Source of the DNA: Alphaproteobacteria bacterium
GTDB taxonomy: Bacteria; Pseudomonadota; Alphaproteobacteria; Micavibrionales; SZUA-601
Direction of reading: 5' to 3'
DNA: 9,751 bases
NCBI GenBank assembly: GCA_028290805.1
Contig: JAQGJA010000053.1
Location: 1-9,751 of the forward strand
A program made the translations under genes and the position numbers. Positions 1 through 6,405 of the stretch are shown in pieces (positions within the stretch are counted from its first letter, which is position 1; the number at the start of each line of letters is the position of its first letter). Below the pieces are notes generated by a model, which was not told the origin of the DNA, ran no database searches, and saw only the letters and a program-made list of their open reading frames with translations.

Positions 1-689
1 TGGCGGGATAATTCGTTGCGCAAGGTACTGTTGACAGCCACACCGTATGGCGTTTCGGGGATAAGCGCGCCGAAATTCTTTGCCCCGCGCTTGGCGGCGA
101 AATCGACTACGCGCGAAACCTGGCCGAATGGCAAAAAGCCCATGATATAGGTATTGTCCGAAGCCGCCGTCCAATCCGTGGAAAAGGCCAGGACTGGCAC
201 GTTTTTGGCGCGGGCGATCGGGGTCACGGTTTTGACATCCTGGGCGAATAACGGCCCCAGGATGATTTGTGCGCCCTGGCCCAGCACTTCATTAGCGGCG
301 CGGGCGGCGCCCTGGGTGGTATCGCTAGGGACGATGGTGATGTTGCTGGCGCCGAGATCAAAGACGGCAAGTTGCGCCGCATTCAGCATGGCCTGGCCCA
401 AGGCACCTTGCGGCCCGGAAAGCGGCACGATCAGGCCAATTTTGACGGGGGGCAGATCGGCTTTGCTATCTTTATAATAAGGCGTGACATTGGCTTTGCC
501 GTTGGTGACGGTCGGCAGGGGGTTCAGGCGGGCCGTGCTGCGGTCGGCAAGGGGGGAGAATTCGGGCAATTGTTCATTGACCACGCCACCGCTGGGCGTG
601 CGCATGGTCCGCTGGCTGCCGCCATCACCGGCGCAACCGGCAACGAGAAACGTGACAAGCACGAGTAAAACACTAAGATAGCGACGCAT
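1..689 (-). CDS. LpoA/YraM-like penicillin-binding protein activator lipoprotein (partial, C-terminus outside window)
   Basis: Reading leftward from the ATG at 689-687 gives 229 open codons before the window ends. Residues 1-19 form a lipoprotein signal: two Arg, a hydrophobic core, then lipobox LVAGC with Cys19 as lipidation site. Residues 20-80 are a low-complexity linker rich in Pro, Ser and Asn. From about residue 82 (KIGLIVPLSGPQGALG) a periplasmic-binding-protein type I fold begins, with recognisable IILGPLFAQD (142-151) and VPVLAFSTD (164-172) strands. This matches the YraM/LppC/LpoA family, outer-membrane lipoproteins that in E. coli activate PBP1A; the N-terminal TPR-like region of gammaproteobacterial LpoA is absent, as expected in an alphaproteobacterium. 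An AGGGAG ribosome site at a good distance supports the start. A branched-chain amino acid binding protein is the alternative, but the lipobox and the neighbours rsmI, yraN and a BON gene favour LpoA-like. Its role in peptidoglycan synthesis is inferred from family. Confidence 0.88.
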   Translation of the reverse strand, partial: MRRYLSVLLVLVTFLVAGCAGDGGSQRTMRTPSGGVVNEQLPEFSPLADRSTARLNPLPTVTNGKANVTPYYKDSKADLPPVKIGLIVPLSGPQGALGQAMLNAAQLAVFDLGASNITIVPSDTTQGAARAANEVLGQGAQIILGPLFAQDVKTVTPIARAKNVPVLAFSTDWTAASDNTYIMGFLPFGQVSRVVDFAAKRGAKNFGALIPETPYGVAVNSTLRNELSR

Positions 690-1626
690 GAGCGACTCCC
701 TGACTGAAACACAAGATATGCCCGAGCTTAGCCAAGTGCCGGACGCGAAGCAACCGTTACCCATTTGGGGACAGTCGGGCCAAAGGGTAAAGCCGGGCCT
801 GTATGTGGTGGCCACCCCGATCGGCAATCTGCGCGACATTACGTTGCGCGCCCTGGATATTTTGTCGGCGGCGGATGTCGTTTATTGCGAAGATACGCGC
901 GTGACGGGACGCCTGTTATCGGCTTACGGCATTTCCAAAAAACTGGAGCGCTGCGACGAGCATACGGAAAAGCGCCGCGCCGATGAGATCATTGCCGCCA
1001 TCAGGGATGGTAAAATCATCGTTTTTGCCAGCGATGCAGGAACACCCGGCATCAGCGACCCGGGCACCGCTCTGATCGCCGCCTGCCATCAGGCAAATGC
1101 ATTGGTCAGCCCGGTGCCCGGCCCAAGCGCGGCGATTGCCGCCATGTCCGTGGCGGGGGTGGAGCAGACGGGCAATTTTCTTTTCCTGGGTTTTCTGCCG
1201 CCAAAATCGGGGGCGCGGCGCAGGATATTTCATGATTACCTGAGCCTGGATGCCACGCTGGTCTTATACGAAGCGCCGCAGCGGATAAAGGAAATGCTTT
1301 CCGATATCCACGAGATCATCGGTCCGCGCGAGATTATCATCGCCCGCGAACTGACCAAGTTGCATGAACAATTTTACCGCGGCACGCCCGAAGAACTTGT
1401 CCTTGAAATCGATCACGCCAATTTCAAGGGCGAGGTCGTCGTGCTGATATTGCCTGGCACGGAAAATGAAACCGCATGGAACGATGAAAAAATCGACCAG
1501 GCGCTGACGGCGGCCATGGCTGATCTTTCGCTGAAAGAAGCAGTGGCGCAAGTGTCATCGCAATCGGGCATCTCGCGCAAGATTATTTATGCCCGCGCCT
1601 TGCAGTTGAATCGCCATGAAACTTAG
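688..1626 (+). CDS. rsmI: 16S rRNA (cytidine-1402-2'-O)-methyltransferase RsmI
   Basis: RsmI uses S-adenosylmethionine to methylate the ribose of C1402 in the decoding centre of the 30S subunit; it belongs to the tetrapyrrole-methylase fold. The 312-residue protein carries the family blocks in order: LYVVATPIGNLRDIT (38-52), VVYCEDTR (64-71), ASDAGTPGISDPG (114-126), PVPGPSAAIAAMSVAG (142-157), FLGFLPPK (166-173) and GEVVVLI (248-254). E. coli RsmI has about 13 residues before the first block; this reading has about 36. The start is therefore uncertain: ATG at 688 has no clear ribosome site and overlaps the start of the divergent LpoA-like gene, and ATG at 718 (codon 11) is an alternative, also without a clear ribosome site. 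The 3' end overlaps or abuts the yraN-like gene, suggesting translational coupling. Confidence 0.96.
   Translation: MSDSLTETQDMPELSQVPDAKQPLPIWGQSGQRVKPGLYVVATPIGNLRDITLRALDILSAADVVYCEDTRVTGRLLSAYGISKKLERCDEHTEKRRADEIIAAIRDGKIIVFASDAGTPGISDPGTALIAACHQANALVSPVPGPSAAIAAMSVAGVEQTGNFLFLGFLPPKSGARRRIFHDYLSLDATLVLYEAPQRIKEMLSDIHEIIGPREIIIARELTKLHEQFYRGTPEELVLEIDHANFKGEVVVLILPGTENETAWNDEKIDQALTAAMADLSLKEAVAQVSSQSGISRKIIYARALQLNRHET
696..702 (-). promoter_or_regulatory. Ribosome-binding site of the LpoA-like gene, inside rsmI codons
   Basis: On the minus strand the sequence CAGGGAG ends 6 nt before the ATG at 689-687, a good Shine-Dalgarno match and spacing. It lies within the first codons of rsmI on the other strand, so these bases serve both genes if rsmI starts at 688. 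It fixes the start of the leftward gene. Confidence 0.65.
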
Positions 1627-1987
1627 TATGAAACGTGACCGTATCGCCCGATATCAAAAGGGCCATACCGGTGAAAACTGGGCGGCGCTTTATTTATGGC
1701 TGAAGGGCTATAAGAAACTGGCGCTGCGGTATAAAACCAAATTGGGCGAAATCGACCTGGTTATGGCCAAAGGGCGGCAGCTGGTTTTCTGTGAGGTCAA
1801 GGCCCGGGCCGCAATCACCGGCGGCCTTGAAGCGGTTTCGCCCAAGTCGCAACAGCGTATCGGCCGGGCGGCCCGGATTTTCCTGCAGAAAAATCCAAAA
1901 TATCAAAACTATGCCAGTCGTTTCGACGTGGTGGTTGTCAGACCCTATCGCGTGCCCTATCATCTAAAAGACGCGTGGCGCCCCTGA
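1616..1987 (+). CDS. YraN family protein (UPF0102), predicted PD-(D/E)XK nuclease fold
   Basis: This 123-residue protein has the compact size and signature of the YraN/UPF0102 family, a restriction-endonuclease-like fold of poorly defined function. The visible core is GEIDLV (44-49) followed by FCEVKAR (58-64), giving the Asp and the Glu-X-Lys of the PD-(D/E)XK metal site; Glu20 in HTGEN is the expected upstream acidic residue, and RFDVV (102-106) is the conserved C-terminal strand. The first ATG (1616) overlaps the end of rsmI by 11 nt; a second in-frame ATG at 1628 lies just after the rsmI stop and would remove only four residues. I cannot choose between them. Placement directly after rsmI implies co-transcription. 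In E. coli yraN instead follows lpoA. Nuclease activity is inferred from the fold only. Confidence 0.92.
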   Translation: MKLSMKRDRIARYQKGHTGENWAALYLWLKGYKKLALRYKTKLGEIDLVMAKGRQLVFCEVKARAAITGGLEAVSPKSQQRIGRAARIFLQKNPKYQNYASRFDVVVVRPYRVPYHLKDAWRP

Positions 1988-2000
1988 TATGCCCCTTTTT

Positions 2001-2004
2001 GGAG
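2001..2004 (+). promoter_or_regulatory. Ribosome-binding site fixing the start of the BON lipoprotein
   Basis: GGAG followed by six bases and the ATG at 2011. It favours this start over an in-frame ATG at 1975, which would put 12 residues in front of the lipoprotein signal peptide and overlap the yraN-like gene. Confidence 0.65.
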
Positions 2005-2010
2005 TCAAAA

Positions 2011-2637
2011 ATGTCTAGAATAAAATACTTAATTCCGCTTATTGCCGTTTCAGCTTTATCGCTTCAAGCCTGTATTGCGCCCTTGGTCGCCGTGGGGGCC
2101 GGGGCTGCGGTGGGCACGGCCAATTCCTCGCGCCAGGGCGGCGTCGCCCAGGTCTGGAACGATTCCCAGATTTCGTCTTATATCCATGATGCCTGGTTCA
2201 AGCACAGCACCTCGATGTTCGACAAGCTGAACATGACCGTGTTTGAAGGCCGCGTGCTGATCACCGGTTCGGTGCAGAACGCTAATGACCGCGACACGGC
2301 GATCCGCATGGCATGGCAGGCCCCGAATGTCCGCCAGGTCATCAATGAAATCCGCGTCGAGCCAAGCGGCGGCGTCAGCGGCTATACCAAGGATGCTTGG
2401 ATCAGTACGCAATTGCGCACCAAATTGCTGGCCGATCGCGATATCCAGTCCACCAGCATCAAGCATGAAGTCAATGGCGGCAATATTTATCTGATTGGCG
2501 TTGCACGCGATAGCGATGAGCTGAACCGCGTTTTAAGCCATGCGCGAAATATTTCCTATGTAAAGGAAGTGGTGTCCTATATCCGCCTGGCGGGATCGGA
2601 CACGCTTCCGGGCGGTAACGGTAATAACGCCCGTTAA
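2011..2637 (+). CDS. Double-BON-domain outer-membrane lipoprotein, DolP/YraP-like
   Basis: The 208-residue product starts with a lipoprotein signal ending in the lipobox LQAC, Cys21 being the lipidation site, followed by a Gly/Ala-rich stretch (28-37). Two BON domains follow, about residues 50-117 and 126-195. Each shows the usual pattern of a helix (SQISSYIHDAW; DAWISTQLRTKLL), a strand with a glycine turn (EGRVLITGSV; GGNIYLIGVA) and a final helix-strand (VRQVINEIRV; VKEVVSYIRL). A short Gly/Asn-rich tail ends the protein. E. coli DolP has the same architecture and length class, binds anionic phospholipid and supports outer-membrane integrity. No Asp follows the lipidated Cys (the next residue is Ile), so the inner-membrane retention signal is absent and outer-membrane sorting is expected. 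The next gene begins in its stop codon (TAATG). Confidence 0.93.
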   Translation: MSRIKYLIPLIAVSALSLQACIAPLVAVGAGAAVGTANSSRQGGVAQVWNDSQISSYIHDAWFKHSTSMFDKLNMTVFEGRVLITGSVQNANDRDTAIRMAWQAPNVRQVINEIRVEPSGGVSGYTKDAWISTQLRTKLLADRDIQSTSIKHEVNGGNIYLIGVARDSDELNRVLSHARNISYVKEVVSYIRLAGSDTLPGGNGNNAR

Positions 2638-3485
2638 TGCTGCCGGACCAGATCCAGGCACGGTTAAAAGAAATCGGCACGATGCCGGATAACGACGTGC
2701 CTGTGATCGAGGCCTTGCTTTTGCTGGCGGCTGCGGGAAGGGAAGAGATCGATCTTGCCCCTTACCAGACCCATTTCGTCGATATGCGCGCGGCGCTGGA
2801 AGAAGAAGTGTCGCAGCATCCGCCCGGCGATGAGCACATTCTGGCTTACCGCCTTAATGTGCTCAATAAAATCGTTGGGGAAAAATTCGGCTATCGCGGC
2901 GATTACGATCTGGATGATTACGACGACCCGCGCAATATCAACCTGCTGGATGTCATCGACCGCAAGCGCGGCATTCCGGTGGCCATCGGCGTGCTGTATT
3001 TCGACCTGGCAAAATCCCAAAGCTGGCCGGTTTTCGGGCTTAATTTCCCGGGGCATTTCTTGTTGCGCCTGGATCACGGGTCCCAGCGGATGATTGTCGA
3101 TCCTTTCCATGAAGGCAAGGAGATGGATGCCGGAAAACTGCGACAGCTGCTGAAATCCATCCTGGGGCCGAAGGCGGAATTGCATCACCATTATTACGAT
3201 GTCGTCAGCCCGCGCGATATCGTCCTGCGTTTCTGCAATAACCGCAAAACCCGGCTGATCAGCCTGGGGCGTTATGAGGATGCGATGCAGGTCATCAGCC
3301 ATGAATTATGGGTCGCCCCGAACGAGCCGCGGCTGTATTTCGATGCAGGGGTGATTGCGTCCAAAATCGGGCATTTGTCGGGGGCGATCGAATATCTGAA
3401 TGAATTCGTGCAAATGTCCCATGATACCAAAACGATTTCCGAAGCCAGGGACATGATCCGCGCCTTGCAACGCAAATTGCATTAG
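2637..3485 (+). CDS. SirB1 family protein: transglutaminase-like domain plus TPR-like helices
   Basis: This 282-residue protein matches the SirB1/Transglut_core2 family. Characteristic blocks are YRLNVLNKIVGEKFGYRGD (71-89), NLLDVIDRKRGIPVAIGVLY (102-121), FGLNFPGHFLLRL (133-145) and RMIVDPFHEGKEM (151-163). The region after about 190 (SPRDIVLRFCNNRKTRLISLG) is helical and TPR-like: DAMQVISHELWVAPNEPRLY and IASKIGHLSGAIEYLNEFVQ. His140 and Asp155 match two positions of a transglutaminase triad, but the only cysteine in the protein is Cys200, after both, so classical Cys-His-Asp catalysis is unlikely. The biochemical role is unknown. There is no signal peptide, so it should be cytoplasmic. The ATG overlaps the stop of the BON gene by one base (TAATG), a coupling arrangement that explains the absence of a distinct ribosome site. 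Confidence 0.9.
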   Translation: MLPDQIQARLKEIGTMPDNDVPVIEALLLLAAAGREEIDLAPYQTHFVDMRAALEEEVSQHPPGDEHILAYRLNVLNKIVGEKFGYRGDYDLDDYDDPRNINLLDVIDRKRGIPVAIGVLYFDLAKSQSWPVFGLNFPGHFLLRLDHGSQRMIVDPFHEGKEMDAGKLRQLLKSILGPKAELHHHYYDVVSPRDIVLRFCNNRKTRLISLGRYEDAMQVISHELWVAPNEPRLYFDAGVIASKIGHLSGAIEYLNEFVQMSHDTKTISEARDMIRALQRKLH

Positions 3486-3512
3486 GGTATTTTACCTTAA
3501 AACAAGGAAAAG

Positions 3513-4469
3513 ATGATGGCCCATTACACAAAAGCGACAATATTCGGCGGCACTGGGTTCCTGGGCCGGTATGTCGTCGAGAATATCGCCGATAACAATG
3601 TCACCATCCGCGTGCCGACGCGCAGCATGGCAAAAGGCTATTTCCTGCGCATGGCGGGCGGCGTGGGCCAGGTTGTGGCGCAGGGCTGTAATATCCATGA
3701 CGATTTGTCCGTGCAAAAAGCCATTGAGGGCAGCGACTGGGTAATCAACCTGGTGGGTGCTTTGAGCGAGCAGGGCACCTCCAGCTTCGAAAAACTGCAC
3801 CATGAATTTCCCGAAAGACTGGCACGGTTGTGCCAGCAAAGCGGCGTAAAACGCCTGGTGCATGTGTCGTCCCTCGGTGCCGATGAAAACGCGCCATCGC
3901 TTTATGCGCGCACCAAGGCCCTGGGCGAGCAGGTCATTTTGCGCGAATTTCCAAAAGCAACGATTTTGCGGCCTTCGGTCATGTTTGGCCCGGAAGACCG
4001 CTTTTTTAATTTCTTTGCCCAGATGGCCGTGTTTTCGCCCGTGCTGCCTTTGATTGGCGGCGGCAAGACCCAGTTCCAGCCCGTCTATGTGAACGATGTG
4101 GCGCGCGCCATTGTCGAAAGCGTCAGACGGCCGGAACAGGAAGTGCAGGGCAAGATTTTCGAACTGGGCGGCGACGAGCGGTACAGCTTTAAAGGACTAT
4201 TGGAAAAGCTGGCGGATTTTACCGGCAAAAAGCGTCACTTGCTGAATATTCCTTTTGGTCTGGCGAAAATCCAGGGCGCGATTTTCCAGCATCTGCCAGG
4301 CACCTTGCTGACGGTGGATCAGGTACGCCAGTTAATGACCGATAATGTTGTTTCGGGCGCAAAACCCGGATTAAAGGAACTGGGTATCGTGCCCGAAACC
4401 CTTGATGCGATTTTGCCGCAATATCTGGGGCGTTTCAGCGGCGGGCGCTTTGCCTTTAAACGGGCCTAG
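3513..4469 (+). CDS. Complex I NDUFA9 subunit-like atypical short-chain dehydrogenase/reductase
   Basis: The 318-residue protein is an extended/atypical SDR. IFGGTGFLGRYV (10-21) is the dinucleotide-binding Rossmann loop, RVPTR (33-37) is the basic motif after the second strand that usually favours NADP(H), VINLVGAL (77-84) is the NNAG-like strand, VHVSSLGA (116-123) carries the serine region, and Tyr131-X3-Lys135 (YARTK) fits the YXXXK catalytic pair. ILRPSVMFGPEDRFFNFF (151-168) and PVYVNDVARAI (190-200) are typical of NDUFA9-like proteins, which are accessory to respiratory complex I in mitochondria and occur in alphaproteobacteria. No other complex I gene lies nearby, so a role in NADH dehydrogenase assembly or quinone biology is inference from family. 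AAGG at 3504-3507 suits either of two tandem ATGs (3513 or 3516). The stop is followed at once by the next gene's ATG. Confidence 0.88.
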   Translation: MMAHYTKATIFGGTGFLGRYVVENIADNNVTIRVPTRSMAKGYFLRMAGGVGQVVAQGCNIHDDLSVQKAIEGSDWVINLVGALSEQGTSSFEKLHHEFPERLARLCQQSGVKRLVHVSSLGADENAPSLYARTKALGEQVILREFPKATILRPSVMFGPEDRFFNFFAQMAVFSPVLPLIGGGKTQFQPVYVNDVARAIVESVRRPEQEVQGKIFELGGDERYSFKGLLEKLADFTGKKRHLLNIPFGLAKIQGAIFQHLPGTLLTVDQVRQLMTDNVVSGAKPGLKELGIVPETLDAILPQYLGRFSGGRFAFKRA

Positions 4470-5762
4470 ATGACTCCGGGGGCGCGCGTCGGCGCGGTAA
4501 TCGATCTTTATGACATGATCCGGGCTGCGGCCAGACCCGCCGACCAGATGCTGCATGATTATTTTCGCGCGCGTAAATTTATCGGCTCGGGCGACCGGCG
4601 TTTTATTACTGAAACCATCTATACCATCTTGCGTCATTACGCACGGTTAAGCTGGTGGGCTGCGCAGTTGGGTATGGATGAAAAAGGCCGCAATTTAATG
4701 CTGCTGTGGCTGGCCTTCGGCACCAGCGAGGATTTGCGCGGCATCCAGGATTTGTTCGACGGGGCTGGCTATGCGCCCAGCCCCTTATCGCGTTTCGAGC
4801 GGGAATTATTGGAACGCGCCGTAAAACTTGAATTCATACCGCCCGAAATGCCCGAAGCGGTGCAATTGGAATGCCCCGACTGGGCTTATGCCAGTTTGAA
4901 AAAATTCTTTGGCGACAGCTTCCGCGACGAGATGCTGGCCATCGGCCGGGAAGCGCCGCTGGATATGCGGGTGAACACGCTGAAGGCTGCGCGCGATACG
5001 GTGCTCAAGCAATTGCGCCGAGACGATTTCACCGTGCATGAAACCCGATATTCCCCCATCGGCCTGCGCGTGCAGGGACGCCCGGCTTTTTCGGCGCATC
5101 CTTTGTACATGAAAGGCGCGATCGAAATTCAGGATGAAGGCTCGCAATTGCTCAGCCTGTTATGCGGGGCAAAACCGGGCGAGTGGGTCGTCGATTTTTG
5201 TGCAGGTGCCGGGGGCAAGACCCTGGCGCTGGCAGCACAGATGGAAAATAAAGGCCGGATCTGGGCCTGTGATATCGAAAAAAACCGCCTGGAAAACAGC
5301 CGCAAGCGCCTGCGTCGTGCCGGGGTCCATTGCGTGCAGATGCAATTACTGGATGACGAGGAAGATGACTGGGTGCGCAAGCATAAAGGCAAGGCCGATT
5401 GCGTGCTGATCGACGCCCCGTGCAGCGGCGTCGGCACCTGGCGGCGCTCGCCCTTTTCGCGCTGGCAGAATCTGGGCCCCAGTCTCAAGGCTTTGACCAA
5501 GGTGCAGCAGAATATCCTGCAATCGGCGGCGCGGCTGGTCAAACCGGGCGGTCGGCTGCTTTACGCCACCTGTTCCCTGCTGCCCGAGGAAAACCAGGAC
5601 CAGATCGAGCAGTTTCTGGCTGGCAATAACCTGTTCAAGCCCATGCCGCTGGAATCGCTGGCCCAGCTCCCGGGGCTTGACCTGTCTTCTTCCCATGTCC
5701 AGTTGACCCCGGCGCGGAATGAAACGGACGGGTTCTTTATCAGCGCAATGCTGCGGGTCTAA
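4470..5762 (+). CDS. RsmB/NOP2 family rRNA cytosine-C5 methyltransferase
   Basis: The 430-residue protein has the two-part RsmB layout. Residues 1-130 form a helical NusB-like RNA-binding region, and from about 150 there is an SAM-dependent RNA m5C methyltransferase core. Core motifs: IEIQDEGSQLLSLL (218-231), SAM-binding VDFCAGAGGKTLALA (241-255), ACDIEKNRL (266-274) with the acidic SAM ligand, motif IV DAPCSGVGTWRRSP (315-328) with Cys318, and motif VI LLYATCSLLPEENQ (363-376) with Cys368. In this family the motif VI Cys is the nucleophile that attacks the cytosine and the motif IV Cys assists product release; both are present, so the enzyme should be active. E. coli RsmB targets 16S C967, but alphaproteobacteria often carry several paralogues, so the exact target is not certain. 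ATG abuts the preceding TAG with no visible ribosome site, implying coupling. Confidence 0.92.
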   Translation: MTPGARVGAVIDLYDMIRAAARPADQMLHDYFRARKFIGSGDRRFITETIYTILRHYARLSWWAAQLGMDEKGRNLMLLWLAFGTSEDLRGIQDLFDGAGYAPSPLSRFERELLERAVKLEFIPPEMPEAVQLECPDWAYASLKKFFGDSFRDEMLAIGREAPLDMRVNTLKAARDTVLKQLRRDDFTVHETRYSPIGLRVQGRPAFSAHPLYMKGAIEIQDEGSQLLSLLCGAKPGEWVVDFCAGAGGKTLALAAQMENKGRIWACDIEKNRLENSRKRLRRAGVHCVQMQLLDDEEDDWVRKHKGKADCVLIDAPCSGVGTWRRSPFSRWQNLGPSLKALTKVQQNILQSAARLVKPGGRLLYATCSLLPEENQDQIEQFLAGNNLFKPMPLESLAQLPGLDLSSSHVQLTPARNETDGFFISAMLRV

Positions 5763-5777
5763 AGTGCCTTTTTTTAG

Positions 5778-5807
5778 TTGACCCCCATGGTTATGGGATG
5801 GGATACT
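5778..5807 (+). promoter_or_regulatory. Candidate sigma70-type promoter for lemA
   Basis: In the 81-bp gap before lemA, TTGACC (5778-5783) is a five-of-six -35 match. After an 18-bp spacer comes GATACT (5802-5807), preceded by TG one base upstream (5799-5800), the extended -10 pattern. Transcription would start near 5814, giving a leader of about 30 nt that includes the ribosome site. A T7 run (5769-5775) lies just upstream but no strong hairpin precedes it. Motif match by eye only. Confidence 0.45.
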
Positions 5808-5833
5808 CTATATAGACTTTCAAACATCATTCT

Positions 5834-5838
5834 GGAGA
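5834..5838 (+). promoter_or_regulatory. Ribosome-binding site fixing the start of lemA
   Basis: GGAGA followed by five bases and ATG at 5844. An upstream in-frame start at 5778 is a TTG that overlaps the promoter -35 candidate and would disrupt the N-terminal membrane anchor, so 5844 is preferred. Confidence 0.65.
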
Positions 5839-5843
5839 CGACC

Positions 5844-6389
5844 ATGACCATCGCCCTGATTATCCTTGCCGTAATTGTCGGCTTTGCTGTCATTCTCTAT
5901 AATCGCCTGGTGGGCCTGCGAAACAATGTGCGCAACGCCTGGCAACAGATCGATGTACAGTTGAAGCGCCGTTATGATCTGATCCCGAACCTGGTCGAGG
6001 TGGTCAAGGATTCCATGTCCTATGAACAGGAAACATTGCGCCAGGTGATCGAGGCCCGCAACGGTGCAGTATCGGCCACAACCCCGGCACAGATCGCCAG
6101 TGCCGAAGCGGCGCTTACCCCGGCCATGGGAAAATTATTTGCCGTGATGGAAGCCTATCCGCAGTTAAAGGCCCAGGATAACGTGGCGCGTTTGATGGAA
6201 GAATTATCCGGCACCGAAAACAAAATCGCTTTTTCCCGCCAATATTACAACGACAGCGTGATGCGCATGAATAATGCCGTTGAAACCGTGCCGACAAATT
6301 TTATCGCCAAAGCTTTCAATTTCACAGCAGAGGAATATTTCAACATTCCCGAAACGGAAAAAGCGCCGGTCAAGGTCGATTTACGCTAA
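5844..6389 (+). CDS. LemA family membrane-anchored protein
   Basis: The 181-residue protein begins directly with one membrane segment (IALIILAVIVGFAVILY, 3-19) and has the family hallmarks: YNRLVGLRNNVRNAWQQID (19-37), QLKRRYDLIPNLVEVV (39-54), the central Ala-rich helices (80-105) and ENKIAFSRQYYNDSVMRMN (125-143), then TNFIAKAFNF (151-160). LemA proteins have a short N-terminal tail, one transmembrane helix and a long helical bundle; their molecular role is not settled. lemA genes are frequently next to genes for M48 metallopeptidases, and here an HtpX-like peptidase lies two genes downstream. It heads what looks like a three-gene unit with the ABC exporter, whose start is 16 nt after the lemA stop. 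Length is normal for the family and no key block is missing. Confidence 0.95.
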   Translation: MTIALIILAVIVGFAVILYNRLVGLRNNVRNAWQQIDVQLKRRYDLIPNLVEVVKDSMSYEQETLRQVIEARNGAVSATTPAQIASAEAALTPAMGKLFAVMEAYPQLKAQDNVARLMEELSGTENKIAFSRQYYNDSVMRMNNAVETVPTNFIAKAFNFTAEEYFNIPETEKAPVKVDLR

Positions 6390-6405
6390 AAAGGATTTGT
6401 TTATT

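Noticed and set aside
442..478. TTGACG and a perfect TATAAT on the plus strand as an rsmI promoter
   Set aside because: The spacer is 25 bp, too long for sigma70, and the TATAAT is explained by Tyr-Tyr-Lys codons of the opposite gene.
154..668. Plus-strand open frames of 107 and 133 codons
   Set aside because: They overlap the leftward LpoA-like lipoprotein gene, whose signal peptide, lipobox and binding-protein fold are convincing; the plus-strand products match nothing.
2664..3302. A 212-codon open frame on the minus strand opposite the SirB1-like gene
   Set aside because: Antisense to a clear family member, no ribosome site or recognisable domain; explained by codon bias of the sense gene.
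5739..5776. T7 run after the rsmB-like gene as an intrinsic terminator
   Set aside because: Only four-bp stems can form upstream (5741-5755) and they end about 14 nt before the T run, so no proper terminator hairpin is present.
5778..5843. N-terminal extension of LemA upstream of 5844
   Set aside because: The extension would overlap the candidate promoter and precede a good ribosome site; family members start directly with the membrane segment.
6274..6405. N-terminal extension of the ABC exporter into lemA
   Set aside because: The added residues overlap the lemA coding region in another frame and resemble no exporter; the ATG at 6406 has a ribosome-like AAGGA upstream.
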